Of a stretch of DNA of 64,000 nucleotides, positions 24,698-33,393 are shown piece after piece. Numbering within the stretch: position 1 is the first letter of the stretch; the number at the start of each line of letters is the position of its first letter. The stretch comes from an uncultured Bacteriovoracaceae bacterium. GTDB taxonomy: Bacteria > Bdellovibrionota > Bacteriovoracia > Bacteriovoracales > Bacteriovoracaceae. The notes under the pieces were generated by a model. That model did no database searches, was not told the origin of the DNA, and was given only the letters and a program-made list of their open reading frames with translations. The translations under genes were made by a program, and so were the position numbers. The stretch is taken from NCBI GenBank assembly GCA_937931205.1, contig CALHBF010000013.1, positions 219,484-283,483 of the forward strand. Direction: 5' to 3'.

Positions 24698-26053
24698 ATG
24701 AAATATAATTTAATTGCCGCCTCATTAATTTTTTCAACTTCTGTTTTAGCAGAAGATAATTTTCTAAGTTCTGTAAAGACATTCACAATGAATGACTATG
24801 AAGTCGTATGGCTTCAAGATAAAAAGTTTCCGGCCTTCAATGCTTCTATCTATTTTAACGATGGAGCGCTAAGAGATGCTGTTTCTGGTTTGACCCAAGT
24901 AACTTTTGATCAGCTTTCAAGTGGAACGAGTAAAGAAACAGAAAAACAAATTGCCGAGTTCTTTGACTTCTATGGAGCAAGCATCAATCATTCGGTAACT
25001 CACGAGTATTCTGTTTTTAATATTAAAGGTCTGACTAAAGATATTACTCCAGTAGTGGGGAAGGTGTGTGAGCTCTTCAACGATGCTACCTATCCTAAGT
25101 TTGAACTAGATTCTTATGTAGCAAGAAAGAAGTCTAATCTTAAAAACATGGTAACTTCACATTCTCAACTGGCAGACAGAATTTTTAGAAAACTATCACT
25201 GGCAGGAACTCCATTCGGAACTGATACCGACGGAACTCTGATCAGTTTAGATAAAATTTCAAGTTCAGCTCTGAAAGAGAGACTGACAGGTCTTTCCAAG
25301 GCCCGTAAAGTGATCTTCCTTTCAGGTCCTAGTGAAGCAAAAGAAGTCGTTGATGTGATCTCAAAAAAATGTCAATGGACTCAGGAAACCGAATTAGCTG
25401 CTAATAAAGTTAATAAACCTCAGGAGCAGTCTGCCATTTATTTAGTACCAGTTCCTGGTGCCAATCAGGCGCAGATTCGCATTGGCCGTTATTTAACGAA
25501 ACAAGAAGTAGAAGGAAAGGATGATCAGTTTCAATTCCTATCTGGTTTCTTAGGCGGAGGTTTTACTTCTAAGCTTATTCAAGAACTTCGCGTAAAAAGA
25601 GGTCTGACTTATTCGGCCGGTGCCTACGTATCGATGCAAAGAGATTATGGCAGAGCAGGGGTTGTGACCTTCTCTAAGAGTGAGACGGCCAGTGAAGTGG
25701 TTTCACTTGTTCGAAATATTTTATCTGACATGGAAAACCCAGCAAAAATCAGCGAAGAAGAATTTAAGCATCAGCAAAATCACCAGATAGGTGGACATGC
25801 TTTTGAGTTTGAAAAGAACGCGGCTCTTTTAGCGAGAATGATTAATTATCGTCATCAGAATAAAGACTTTTCTCTCATGCTTGCTTTCCCTGATAAAGTA
25901 AAAGCGATGACTCCGCAGGCACTGTCACATTCAACTTCTGAGGTTTATCCGTGGGAGAGAATGACAGTGGTGATTGTTGGGGATAAATCACTTGTCCAAT
26001 CTCTCTCTAAGGTGAGACCGGTGAAGATTATAGATTACAAAGATTATTTATAA
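24698..26053 (+). CDS. M16 family peptidase-like protein, inactive partner
   Basis: 451 residues from the ATG at 24698 (signal peptide to VLA). An in-frame GTG at 24686 is also possible. The M16 fold is recognisable ('YFNDGALRDAVSGLTQVTFDQLSSGT', 'LGGGFTSKLIQELRVKRGLTYSAGA'), but where HxxEH should be it reads VTFDQ, so it cannot bind zinc. The 'RGLTYS' segment matches the C-terminal-half Arg/Tyr substrate motif of M16 partners. Predicted to form a heterodimer with the preceding active subunit in the periplasm. Confidence 0.88.
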   Translation: MKYNLIAASLIFSTSVLAEDNFLSSVKTFTMNDYEVVWLQDKKFPAFNASIYFNDGALRDAVSGLTQVTFDQLSSGTSKETEKQIAEFFDFYGASINHSVTHEYSVFNIKGLTKDITPVVGKVCELFNDATYPKFELDSYVARKKSNLKNMVTSHSQLADRIFRKLSLAGTPFGTDTDGTLISLDKISSSALKERLTGLSKARKVIFLSGPSEAKEVVDVISKKCQWTQETELAANKVNKPQEQSAIYLVPVPGANQAQIRIGRYLTKQEVEGKDDQFQFLSGFLGGGFTSKLIQELRVKRGLTYSAGAYVSMQRDYGRAGVVTFSKSETASEVVSLVRNILSDMENPAKISEEEFKHQQNHQIGGHAFEFEKNAALLARMINYRHQNKDFSLMLAFPDKVKAMTPQALSHSTSEVYPWERMTVVIVGDKSLVQSLSKVRPVKIIDYKDYL

Positions 26054-26063
26054 GAAAAGAGAT

Positions 26064-26089
26064 CAGACTGCTCCTTAGGGAGCAGTCTG
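26064..26089. terminator. Hairpin between M16 and bactofilin stops
   Basis: Perfect 11-bp stem CAGACTGCTCC / GGAGCAGTCTG with loop TTAG. The bactofilin stop codon (TAA on the minus strand) lies in the loop. The minus-strand side is followed by a T-rich tract. Likely bidirectional. Confidence 0.7.
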
Positions 26090-26428
26090 TGAATTAGCTT
26101 CTGTATTGACGATGGCACCCGGATAAATGACAAGTTTCTTTGCTTTAATTGAGCCAGATACTTGAGCACTTGAACGAATTGAAACTGAACCTTCTGAATA
26201 GATATCACCATCCACTTCACCAAAAATTTCCAAGTCAAAAGCTTCAATCTTTCCAGTAATCTTAGAATCTCGCTCGAGAATAAGTTTGGCCGAATTGAGC
26301 ATCTTAACATTGCCTTCAATGGTGGCAGTGATAATGGTATTTCCTGAAAAAGAAACATTCCCTGAGAGCTTTGATCCAAGACCTAAAACATTATATTGGA
26401 ATGCTCTGAAATCATTGCCGTTGATCAT
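26075..26428 (-). CDS. Bactofilin
   Basis: 117 residues. Bactofilins form cytoskeletal filaments from a beta-helix, often tied to cell-wall enzymes. The repeating pattern 'GNVSFSGNTIITATIEGNV', 'GKIEAFDLEIFGEVDGDI' and 'AQVSGSIKAKKLVIYPGAIV' is typical, with hydrophobic rungs every six residues or so. The N-terminus is polar; the C-terminus is a short disordered tail. ATG overlaps the preceding stop by 4 bp: it is the last gene of an operon with a membrane coiled-coil protein and an L,D-transpeptidase, so a role in positioning wall synthesis is likely. Confidence 0.9.
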   Translation of the reverse strand: MINGNDFRAFQYNVLGLGSKLSGNVSFSGNTIITATIEGNVKMLNSAKLILERDSKITGKIEAFDLEIFGEVDGDIYSEGSVSIRSSAQVSGSIKAKKLVIYPGAIVNTEANSQTAP

Positions 26429-27168
26429 GACTTCTTCTCCACTTTAAAATCTTGTGTCTCTTTTAAGTAAATAAGATCACCTTCGCGGCTGAAAATATAA
26501 ATAAGAAACTTAACAGAATCGGCCTGGGGAAGGGAGAAGCTAGCGCGAGTAGGTCTTAGTCTTGTTACTGAAAAAGCCTCGCCTTGCGTGTATTTTAACC
26601 CCTCAATGAGAGAAGTCGAAGGGACTTCCGGGTAAGTGATAAACTGATTTTTTGAGACGAGGAATACCAAGATATGACCGGAAATTCTTGTTTCTTGAAC
26701 AGAGCTGATGATCTGAAAATCAAGTTGGGCCTGGTTGTTAGTAATTTTAAAATTGAGGTGATCAACATTAACCAGATTTTTAGAAATAAGGTTTTGCATA
26801 CCATAAGGCTTCTTGACACCGATCAGGCTGATTGATTCTGAAGGTGCAGGAGCTTCTGGAGTAGATGCAAGCTTTTGGGTAAGAGTTTGGTTGGTTGTTT
26901 GAAGTTCTTTAACGGCCCCTTCAAGTTCTAAAATTCGGGCCTGATCTTTATTTATCAGTTCAGGGAATTTGGGCTTGGCCGCATACTTAAATTGTGAACC
27001 GAAGGCCCAGACTAAAAGTGAAATAAAGACAGTGACAACAATGATAGGAGCAGTAAATAAAAAGCTTTTAAGGAAACTTTTTTTTATCGTGAAATATTTT
27101 GGAGGAAGAGGTGAATCGTAAATAACGATTGAGACCTCTTCTCCAGTTGATTGAATTGAATCTTTCAT
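26425..27168 (-). CDS. Membrane protein with coiled coil, bactofilin partner
   Basis: 247 residues. Short cytoplasmic N-terminus, one membrane helix (about 34-55), a coiled coil (about 75-105, 'ARILELEGAVKELQTTNQTLTQKL'), a Pro-rich linker, then a beta-rich periplasmic domain (about 130-240). No peptidase motif. Its place between bactofilin and L,D-transpeptidase is where M23 peptidases with a similar N-terminal plan occur in other bacteria (family knowledge), so it may be a scaffolding variant. Coupled to bactofilin by a 4-bp overlap and only 2 bp from the upstream gene. Confidence 0.65.
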   Translation of the reverse strand: MKDSIQSTGEEVSIVIYDSPLPPKYFTIKKSFLKSFLFTAPIIVVTVFISLLVWAFGSQFKYAAKPKFPELINKDQARILELEGAVKELQTTNQTLTQKLASTPEAPAPSESISLIGVKKPYGMQNLISKNLVNVDHLNFKITNNQAQLDFQIISSVQETRISGHILVFLVSKNQFITYPEVPSTSLIEGLKYTQGEAFSVTRLRPTRASFSLPQADSVKFLIYIFSREGDLIYLKETQDFKVEKKS

Positions 27169-27170
27169 AA

Positions 27171-28151
27171 CTATTCTTGGAAAAATCTCATTGAAGGAAT
27201 AAATGCCAGATGTTCAGCTGGAATTTGTTTGAAAAGTTCTCCCACAATTTTCCAAGAATAAGAATCATCTTTCTTCAGGTATAGAACCTTTTTACCAATA
27301 TCGTTAATAACTGCTGACTGATATGTCTGTTGTAGAGTTACAACAGCATAATCACTGGTCGTGAGGATTGAGATATGGTCAAACTTAATGATCGGAGTGT
27401 CAGCACGTGAGAAGACAGCCTTCTTGAACTGTTTGTAGTTTCTGAAACTCCCCTTACTGCGATCATAGAATTCTGGTTCAGAGTAGCTATTGATATAAGT
27501 ATCGAAATCTTTTTCTTGCCAAGCCTTCGCCCAATTCTGAACAAACTGCGTGACCTCATTCTTGTTCTTTTCCCAAGTCTGCTTATTAAGAAAGTGCAGA
27601 TCTTGCACAACAATAATAGGTGTATGGGCCAGTTCAATGTATTTTGAAACTTCTTTGAGGTCAGCGTTCTGCACAACTACACAACCACGAGAATCAAGTC
27701 CTTTGTTGACTCGGTTATCGTCATCAGTAGAGTGAAGCCAGATTCCGCCGCCAGTCTTACCTTTGCGAGCATCAATAAAGTTAGGGTAGTCCATCGGGAA
27801 AGCGCCACTTCCGTAGATCTCAGCATATTTTCCATGTTTATTGAGAAGCTGGGACTGAGAGTAGAAATCTTCTAGTGTATAGATTCCTTCAGGAGTCTTG
27901 TGATCCCCTGACTTCTGCTTGTCACCTTTAAATTTCCCAGTGGCCGCTGAGAATTTCTTAACGAGTGATGGGACACCATTTTGATTTTGGTAAATAAACA
28001 GCTGATGAGTTGATTTCTCTACCAGAATTACGTGGTGAGAGAATTTTTCATCCATCATATAAATATGAGAAGGGTAGAGTTCAGTGGTATCGGCAGCACA
28101 GTAGTTGACAATAGTACTCAATGCAAGCCCAAGTAATGCTAATTTTTTCAA
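27171..28151 (-). CDS. L,D-transpeptidase (YkuD) with NTF2-like domain
   Basis: 326 residues. Signal peptide (about 1-20). The YkuD domain (about 35-190) has the catalytic set: His in 'GGIWLHSTDDD' near 138 and Cys in 'DSRGCVVVQ' near 155, matching HxxxxxxxSxGC. Such enzymes form 3-3 cross-links or attach proteins to peptidoglycan. C-terminal residues about 205-320 look like an NTF2/SnoaL-like domain ('WAKAWQEKDFDTYINSYS'), a common companion. The start is TTG, with GGAGG 4 nt away. First gene of the bactofilin operon. Confidence 0.88.
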   Translation of the reverse strand: MKKLALLGLALSTIVNYCAADTTELYPSHIYMMDEKFSHHVILVEKSTHQLFIYQNQNGVPSLVKKFSAATGKFKGDKQKSGDHKTPEGIYTLEDFYSQSQLLNKHGKYAEIYGSGAFPMDYPNFIDARKGKTGGGIWLHSTDDDNRVNKGLDSRGCVVVQNADLKEVSKYIELAHTPIIVVQDLHFLNKQTWEKNKNEVTQFVQNWAKAWQEKDFDTYINSYSEPEFYDRSKGSFRNYKQFKKAVFSRADTPIIKFDHISILTTSDYAVVTLQQTYQSAVINDIGKKVLYLKKDDSYSWKIVGELFKQIPAEHLAFIPSMRFFQE

Positions 28152-28307
28152 GTTGCCTCCAGCAGGGTACTTCCGATTGTATTATGAGCGAAATTACTAA
28201 GCAATACTCAGTCCTATTTTAGGTGTGCAATCTTTGCCTCTTTTTCCCCAAAGAGTAGATGTAAGTTATCATAAAGAGATACTAATACTCAGAAGAGGAA
28301 ATAGAAA

Positions 28308-29693
28308 ATGAGTCAGGATAAGAGCAAAGAGTTTTCTCTAGAGGGTCTTGATGATCCGACACTCGAAGAGAGTGGGGAAAATCCCGATGCATCTTCTTTG
28401 GATGATGGATTTGAATTCGACCTGTCCGAAGACTTAGACGATCTTGATCTAGGAGAAGGCGGGCTAGGCGATGAAGCCGAAGCTGGGGCCAATCTGAATG
28501 AGTTTAGCCTTACGAATGTTAAGATGTCGCTTCCTTTGGCCGGAGAAAATCCTGGAACGGATCTTGAAGATGCCCAATTAAATGAAATCGATCTAGGGGA
28601 TGATTCAGATAAGTTTGAGATGGCCGATTTAAATTTGGATCACTCAGAAGTTAAGTTAAGCGATGATGACTTGGATATGAATATCGGGCTTGAGAACGAT
28701 TTGGATCTCAATGACCTCTCGGATGTAAAATTGTTTGATGATATCGAAGAGGACTCTAAAGAGTTAGTTGATCCGCTTCAAGATTATTCTAGCCCTAAAC
28801 TTCATGTAGGAACAGAAGACCTGACAGAAGATGTAAAAGCTAAACTCAAAGAAATTGATGCCATTATGGAAGAAGATGCAACAAACGCTTCTTTCAAACT
28901 TGGAGAAGTTGGTGCTGAGCTATTTTCTGCAAATGAGTCTATTGTAGGTGATGTTAATATCGATAAACTTCATCTGGACGATGAGGAGTCTGTTGAGAAA
29001 CAAGCAAATCCTAAGAAAAAGAAGAAAAAGGAGCCCGAAGCAGTGGCTTCAGCTTCCATCGAAGAAATCTCTCAGGCCTATACTGGGGAAATGGAGCGAA
29101 CTCAGGCGACAATTGCTAATCTGCGTGCTGATCGTGACGAGCTGTTAAAGAAGATCGATCTTCTGGAAGAAGAGAAACTTCTTAGTAGTCGAGGTACCCT
29201 GACTCTGCGAGCAGAGCTAGATGAAAAGAAAATTGAACTTACTATTATTCGTAAAAAACTAAATGAAGAGATCAATGAGTTAAAAGATCGGGTTCGTCTT
29301 TTTGAAGAAAAGGTGCTGATTTTAGAAGAAAAAAATAAGCATCTCATGCAAGAAATTGATAAGGCCGGACAGAAAAACAAAATTGATGTCAAACGTGTTA
29401 TGCTAAGAGAAAGAGAGCTTGAGCAGAAGCTGGAACTTCTGAAGGCCGATGCTGAGACTCAGATTAGAAACCGTGATCTCAAGATTCTTGAACTTAAAAG
29501 AAGAATCGATGCTATGGAATTTGATATGGAGTCGATGACTCAGCAAGAGAAGAAAACATTGGAAAGCCGCTTTGAACTTGAAGATAAGCTGGATAAGGCC
29601 ATTAGAACTTTAAGAACTGCAATTTCTAATTTAGAGGAAGAAGGGAGTCGAAACACTACCCTTGATGCATTAAAGAAAAATGTAGAGATGTAA
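28308..29693 (+). CDS. Acidic low-complexity and coiled-coil protein
   Basis: 461 residues in two parts. Residues 1-220 are very acidic, with repeated 'DLDL/DDLD' strings, and look disordered. From about 260 to 450 it is a long coiled coil ('LRADRDELLKKIDLLEEEK', 'LKDRVRLFEEKVLILEEKN') with no other motif. A basic patch KKKKKKEP lies between. It overlaps the diguanylate cyclase by 1 bp, so the two are coupled and may act together. Function unknown; it could be a cytoskeletal or polar adaptor. Confidence 0.7.
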   Translation: MSQDKSKEFSLEGLDDPTLEESGENPDASSLDDGFEFDLSEDLDDLDLGEGGLGDEAEAGANLNEFSLTNVKMSLPLAGENPGTDLEDAQLNEIDLGDDSDKFEMADLNLDHSEVKLSDDDLDMNIGLENDLDLNDLSDVKLFDDIEEDSKELVDPLQDYSSPKLHVGTEDLTEDVKAKLKEIDAIMEEDATNASFKLGEVGAELFSANESIVGDVNIDKLHLDDEESVEKQANPKKKKKKEPEAVASASIEEISQAYTGEMERTQATIANLRADRDELLKKIDLLEEEKLLSSRGTLTLRAELDEKKIELTIIRKKLNEEINELKDRVRLFEEKVLILEEKNKHLMQEIDKAGQKNKIDVKRVMLRERELEQKLELLKADAETQIRNRDLKILELKRRIDAMEFDMESMTQQEKKTLESRFELEDKLDKAIRTLRTAISNLEEEGSRNTTLDALKKNVEM

Positions 29694-31024
29694 TGATTGA
29701 TAAAAAGTTGAAGATTCTCACCATTGGACTCTCTGCCGATATGGTAGAGTCCATTAAAAAGAAGTTAAAGCGTTCTCGTATACGCCATCATGTTTCTGTT
29801 GTTCAAACTATTGATGAATCAGAGATCGGTCCAAAAGATTTTCATGCCGTTTTTTATTATGCCAATCTGCAGCCTCTAAGGGTGTTGGATGGTATCAAAA
29901 AAATTAATCAGACCTTCACTAAATCGGCCCTTATCTGGCTTACCGCCAAGATTGACGTTAAATCGAGTGTAAATTCTTTTCGTTACGGGGTGTTTGATAT
30001 TCTGACTTTGCCTCTTGATGATAAAGATGTGAATGTGGTTTTCAGCCGTTTGAAGCTTTATGGAGCTTTCCAAGAGGGAGTCATGAGTCCCGAGAGAGCT
30101 GTTCTGCAAATGTTCTCCCATCCGGAGAGTTTTAGTGAAAGAAGCAGTGTCTCCGCTCAATTAATGAGTTACCTCAATATCTTTTTTGAAATAGAAAAGA
30201 ACATTCAATTCAAAACTTCTAAGACTGTACTCAATTCTTTGCAGGCAAGATTGAATCTTGATGATCGACAGTTAAAGAAGATTCAAAGATTTATTGTTGA
30301 TGATTTTGGATTAATTTTTGGTCTCAAATTTACCAGAGATAAATGTTACTTCCTCCTTAAAGATACTGAAGGAGTAGTGAACTATCTGGTTCTTAAAAAT
30401 AAGTCCAGCTGGTCAATTCAGGAAATTATCAGCGGTTATCTTTCCAATGTGGTGAGAACTTCCTTGGCCATTTTGGCTGAAACTAAGAAGCGTCAAGATA
30501 TTCTTGAACTGTCTCAAACTGATGAAGTAACAGGTCTATTTAACCAGAGAAAACTGGTTGAAGATCTTCAGTACTTTATCGCTAAATTTGAACAGGATAA
30601 GGGCGGATTTAGCCTGCTCTTTATCGATATTGATTATTTCAAAACGGTCAATGATCGTTTTGGACACGTGATTGGCAGTCAGCTTCTGATTGATATGTCC
30701 CGCGTTTTGAAATCTCAATTAAGAGAGAGTGATCTGGTATATCGATATGGGGGAGATGAGTTTATTGTTCTTCTGCCAGATACCAGTCTTGAACTTGCTA
30801 AGAAAGTCGCAGTAAGGATTAACGATAAAGTGAAGTCTGAGACTTTTAAAATTACTGATGGCCCTGACTACAATCTCTCACTTAGTATCGGGATTGGAAG
30901 ATTTCCAGAAGATGCAACGGATGCCAAATCCATCATTCATTTTGCCGATGAGATGATGTACTTGTCTAAAAAATCAGGACGAGGCAAAGTGTTTCACGTA
31001 ACAGAAGTAGCAGAAGTAGTATAA
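29693..31024 (+). CDS. Diguanylate cyclase with receiver-like N-terminus
   Basis: 443 residues. C-terminal GGDEF domain (about 280-440) with an intact active site 'YRYGGDEFIVLLPDT' and an I-site RESD five residues before it, so it should make cyclic di-GMP and be product-inhibited. The N-terminus (about 1-125) has the fold of a CheY receiver, but the phospho-acceptor Asp is not evident ('HAVFYYANLQPL' where D is expected), so it is probably a pseudo-receiver. The middle (about 150-270) is unassigned, possibly GAF-like. It has its own terminator. Confidence 0.88.
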   Translation: MIDKKLKILTIGLSADMVESIKKKLKRSRIRHHVSVVQTIDESEIGPKDFHAVFYYANLQPLRVLDGIKKINQTFTKSALIWLTAKIDVKSSVNSFRYGVFDILTLPLDDKDVNVVFSRLKLYGAFQEGVMSPERAVLQMFSHPESFSERSSVSAQLMSYLNIFFEIEKNIQFKTSKTVLNSLQARLNLDDRQLKKIQRFIVDDFGLIFGLKFTRDKCYFLLKDTEGVVNYLVLKNKSSWSIQEIISGYLSNVVRTSLAILAETKKRQDILELSQTDEVTGLFNQRKLVEDLQYFIAKFEQDKGGFSLLFIDIDYFKTVNDRFGHVIGSQLLIDMSRVLKSQLRESDLVYRYGGDEFIVLLPDTSLELAKKVAVRINDKVKSETFKITDGPDYNLSLSIGIGRFPEDATDAKSIIHFADEMMYLSKKSGRGKVFHVTEVAEVV

Positions 31025-31052
31025 AAAAAAGCTCCCTTTCGGGAGCTTTTTT
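31023..31052. terminator. Bidirectional terminator
   Basis: Stem GCTCCC / GGGAGC flanked by A-run and T-run (8 A before, 6 T after), loop TTTC. Serves the diguanylate cyclase (plus) and the H1-like gene (minus). Confidence 0.92.
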
Positions 31053-31055
31053 ATT

Positions 31056-31541
31056 TTAAGAATGTCTTCTTGTTGGTTTTTTGATGTTCGGTTTTTTAGC
31101 TGTTGCTTTTTGAACCGGAGCTTTCTTTGTTGATTTAGGAAGAGGAACTTTTCTCTTAGGAGAAACAGCTTTCTTCTCTGTTTTCTTTGTCGGAGCAGAT
31201 GCTTTTTTCTTCGTTGTTTTACCAGCCGTTTTATTCATTTTGACATTGATCATGCCAATAACTTTATCCAGCTTAGACTGAAGAGCATCAAGCTCTTTCT
31301 TCTGCTTATTTAAGAATTTGAGAGCTTTGGCCTCGATCTCATTTTTTTCTCTTTCAAGTCTCTTCTTAATTTCTTTTAAGTCTTTATCAACCACTTTATC
31401 CAGAACTTCTTTGCGAGCATCTTGAATAAAAGAATTTACCTGAGTTTTCACTTCTTCGATGTTGATCTCATTAATGAATGACTCTACATCACTTCTGATT
31501 TTACTAAACTTTTCAATAAGCATTTTCTTCTTATCCATCAT
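31056..31541 (-). CDS. Coiled-coil protein with histone H1-like tail
   Basis: 161 residues from the ATG at 31541, where AAGGAG lies 6 nt upstream; an ATG at 31562 inside the nadE end is worse placed. Residues about 5-95 form a charged coiled coil ('DVESFINEINIEEVKTQ', 'LKEIKKRLEREKNEIEAKAL'), like phasin or apolipophorin types. The rest is Lys/Ala/Pro-rich (KKKASAPTKK, KKAPVQKATAKKP), like histone H1 or AlgP tails. Inference: binds DNA or other polyanions. Its Shine-Dalgarno lies in the last codons of nadE, so the two are coupled. Confidence 0.75.
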   Translation of the reverse strand: MMDKKKMLIEKFSKIRSDVESFINEINIEEVKTQVNSFIQDARKEVLDKVVDKDLKEIKKRLEREKNEIEAKALKFLNKQKKELDALQSKLDKVIGMINVKMNKTAGKTTKKKASAPTKKTEKKAVSPKRKVPLPKSTKKAPVQKATAKKPNIKKPTRRHS

Positions 31542-31561
31542 GAAGGACTCCTTATCTGACA

Positions 31562-33307
31562 TTAATAAAAGCTAATTGCCTTACTCATCGGTACTCTATA
31601 ACCAAAACCAAAGGATTTGGATTTAATTTTAACAATCGGACAAAACTGTGCTCGCTTATATTCAGATCGCGTATACAGGCGAATCACCTTATCAACCTCA
31701 TTAGAAGTGAACCCTTCATTAATTAACTGAATTCGCGACATTTTATAACTTAAGATACCCTCAAGAATTGCATCCAAGCGCTCATAAGGGGGAAGAGAGT
31801 CGGAATCAAGCTGATTTTCACGCAATTCGGCCGATGGACCTCGATCTATAATCCCCTGAGGAATGATTCCGGGGGAGAGTTTATTAAGATATTGGGCAAG
31901 CCAATAGACTTCCGATTTATAAAGATCACCTAAAAGTGAGATGGCCCCTACTGAATCTCCGTATTGAGTAGAGTAGCCTACAGCGAGTTCTGATTTATTT
32001 GAAGTATTGATGACCATGGCACCTGTTTGATTAGAACGGGTGTAGAGCAATAATCCACGCAAGCGTGACTGCACATTCTCATCCGTTAATCCTTCAAAGC
32101 TTTCTTTAAAACTTTGAGTGAAAGTATTTTTAACTGTTGAATGCAAAAACTTAATGGGTAAGTGTTTAAGAGGAATGTCATTGTCTCGGCACATCTTCTC
32201 ACAGAGTTCTGTGCTCAAGGTCGCCGAATGGATACTCGGCATATAGATAGCTTCCAGCTCTTGCCCTCCTTTTAGAGAGAGCTTTGTTAGGGCCAGAACA
32301 AGTGCAGAATCCAGTCCTCCAGAAAGAGCGACCAGAAATTTTTTAAATCCGCTTTTTGTTGCATACTCTTGAAGACCAAACATCAGTCCCTGGGCCACAT
32401 GCTGGCAATCCTCTTCAGTCCATTTTCGAATGGTAGGAAGAGCAGATTTCTTCTCAAGATCAGGAGCAAAAAAAGACTCCCAAATATTAGGAGTTACTCG
32501 ATTGGCTTCGGCGTAATGATTTTGTTTTGGTTCAAAAACAAAAAGTTTTGATTCTGCTGCAAAATGCTGGAGCTGACAGAGTGTCTTTTCGTTATCAACG
32601 ATAAAACTTCCTCCATCAAAAATAACTTCATCTTCTCCACCAATACGATTGATGTAGATGAATGGAGTTTGAAACATCTTTGAAAGATTTTGCGCTTTTT
32701 GAAGTCTTTTATGTCTTTTGTTCACATCAAAGGGCGAAGCTGAAAGATTAATAATGGCATCAACTTTGATTTGTCTCTCTTTGATTTCATCCAGCATTGA
32801 CTGACATGGATCGAATTGATGAAAGCTTGATACCCACATATCTTCACAAATCAGAAGACCAAAAGTCTGACCTTGGTACTGATAAAAGGTATTGCCTTCG
32901 CCTGGAGTGAAATATTTTTTCTCATCAAAAATATCGTAGTTCGGAAGAAGTCGTTTGGTATAAATCGGTTTGAGTCCAACACCAGGAGTAAGTTCATAAA
33001 TCACATTGCGCAGATGTTGAAGTTCACCAGTTTCATCAAGCTGATAAGATAGTCCGCCACAAAGAGCACGAGACTCACTTTTTGGTAGTACTTTTAACCA
33101 CTGATCAACTTCAGAGAGATGCTTTTGATAGGCATCAATAAACGGACGTTGAATGACCAGATCGGCCAGTGGATAACCGCACAAAAAACTTTCTGGGAAA
33201 AGATGAAGTCCTGTATTTTGAGAGAACACAAGTGCTAAAGTAGCGAAAATTCCTTCAAAATCTGCGAGAGTGTGGTGAGTCTGATGTAGATAGATATTCG
33301 TTTTCAT
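31562..33307 (-). CDS. nadE: Glutamine-dependent NAD+ synthetase
   Basis: 581 residues. The N-terminal nitrilase-type glutaminase (about 1-270) has Cys in 'GLLICEDMW' near 155 and Lys in 'IYTKRLLPNYD'. The C-terminal synthetase (about 300-560) has the ATP P-loop 'ALSGGLDSALVLAL' near 330 and 'TSNKSELAVGYSTQYGD'. It makes NAD from deamido-NAD with glutamine as ammonia donor. ATG at 33307; the start of trmFO is divergent. Confidence 0.96.
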   Translation of the reverse strand: MKTNIYLHQTHHTLADFEGIFATLALVFSQNTGLHLFPESFLCGYPLADLVIQRPFIDAYQKHLSEVDQWLKVLPKSESRALCGGLSYQLDETGELQHLRNVIYELTPGVGLKPIYTKRLLPNYDIFDEKKYFTPGEGNTFYQYQGQTFGLLICEDMWVSSFHQFDPCQSMLDEIKERQIKVDAIINLSASPFDVNKRHKRLQKAQNLSKMFQTPFIYINRIGGEDEVIFDGGSFIVDNEKTLCQLQHFAAESKLFVFEPKQNHYAEANRVTPNIWESFFAPDLEKKSALPTIRKWTEEDCQHVAQGLMFGLQEYATKSGFKKFLVALSGGLDSALVLALTKLSLKGGQELEAIYMPSIHSATLSTELCEKMCRDNDIPLKHLPIKFLHSTVKNTFTQSFKESFEGLTDENVQSRLRGLLLYTRSNQTGAMVINTSNKSELAVGYSTQYGDSVGAISLLGDLYKSEVYWLAQYLNKLSPGIIPQGIIDRGPSAELRENQLDSDSLPPYERLDAILEGILSYKMSRIQLINEGFTSNEVDKVIRLYTRSEYKRAQFCPIVKIKSKSFGFGYRVPMSKAISFY

Positions 33308-33393
33308 TTTAATAGGCCATTGTGCTTGACACGTTGCTTAATTGTTGGGATATCAAAGTCGACATTATTATACACAAATCGATGAGACATATC

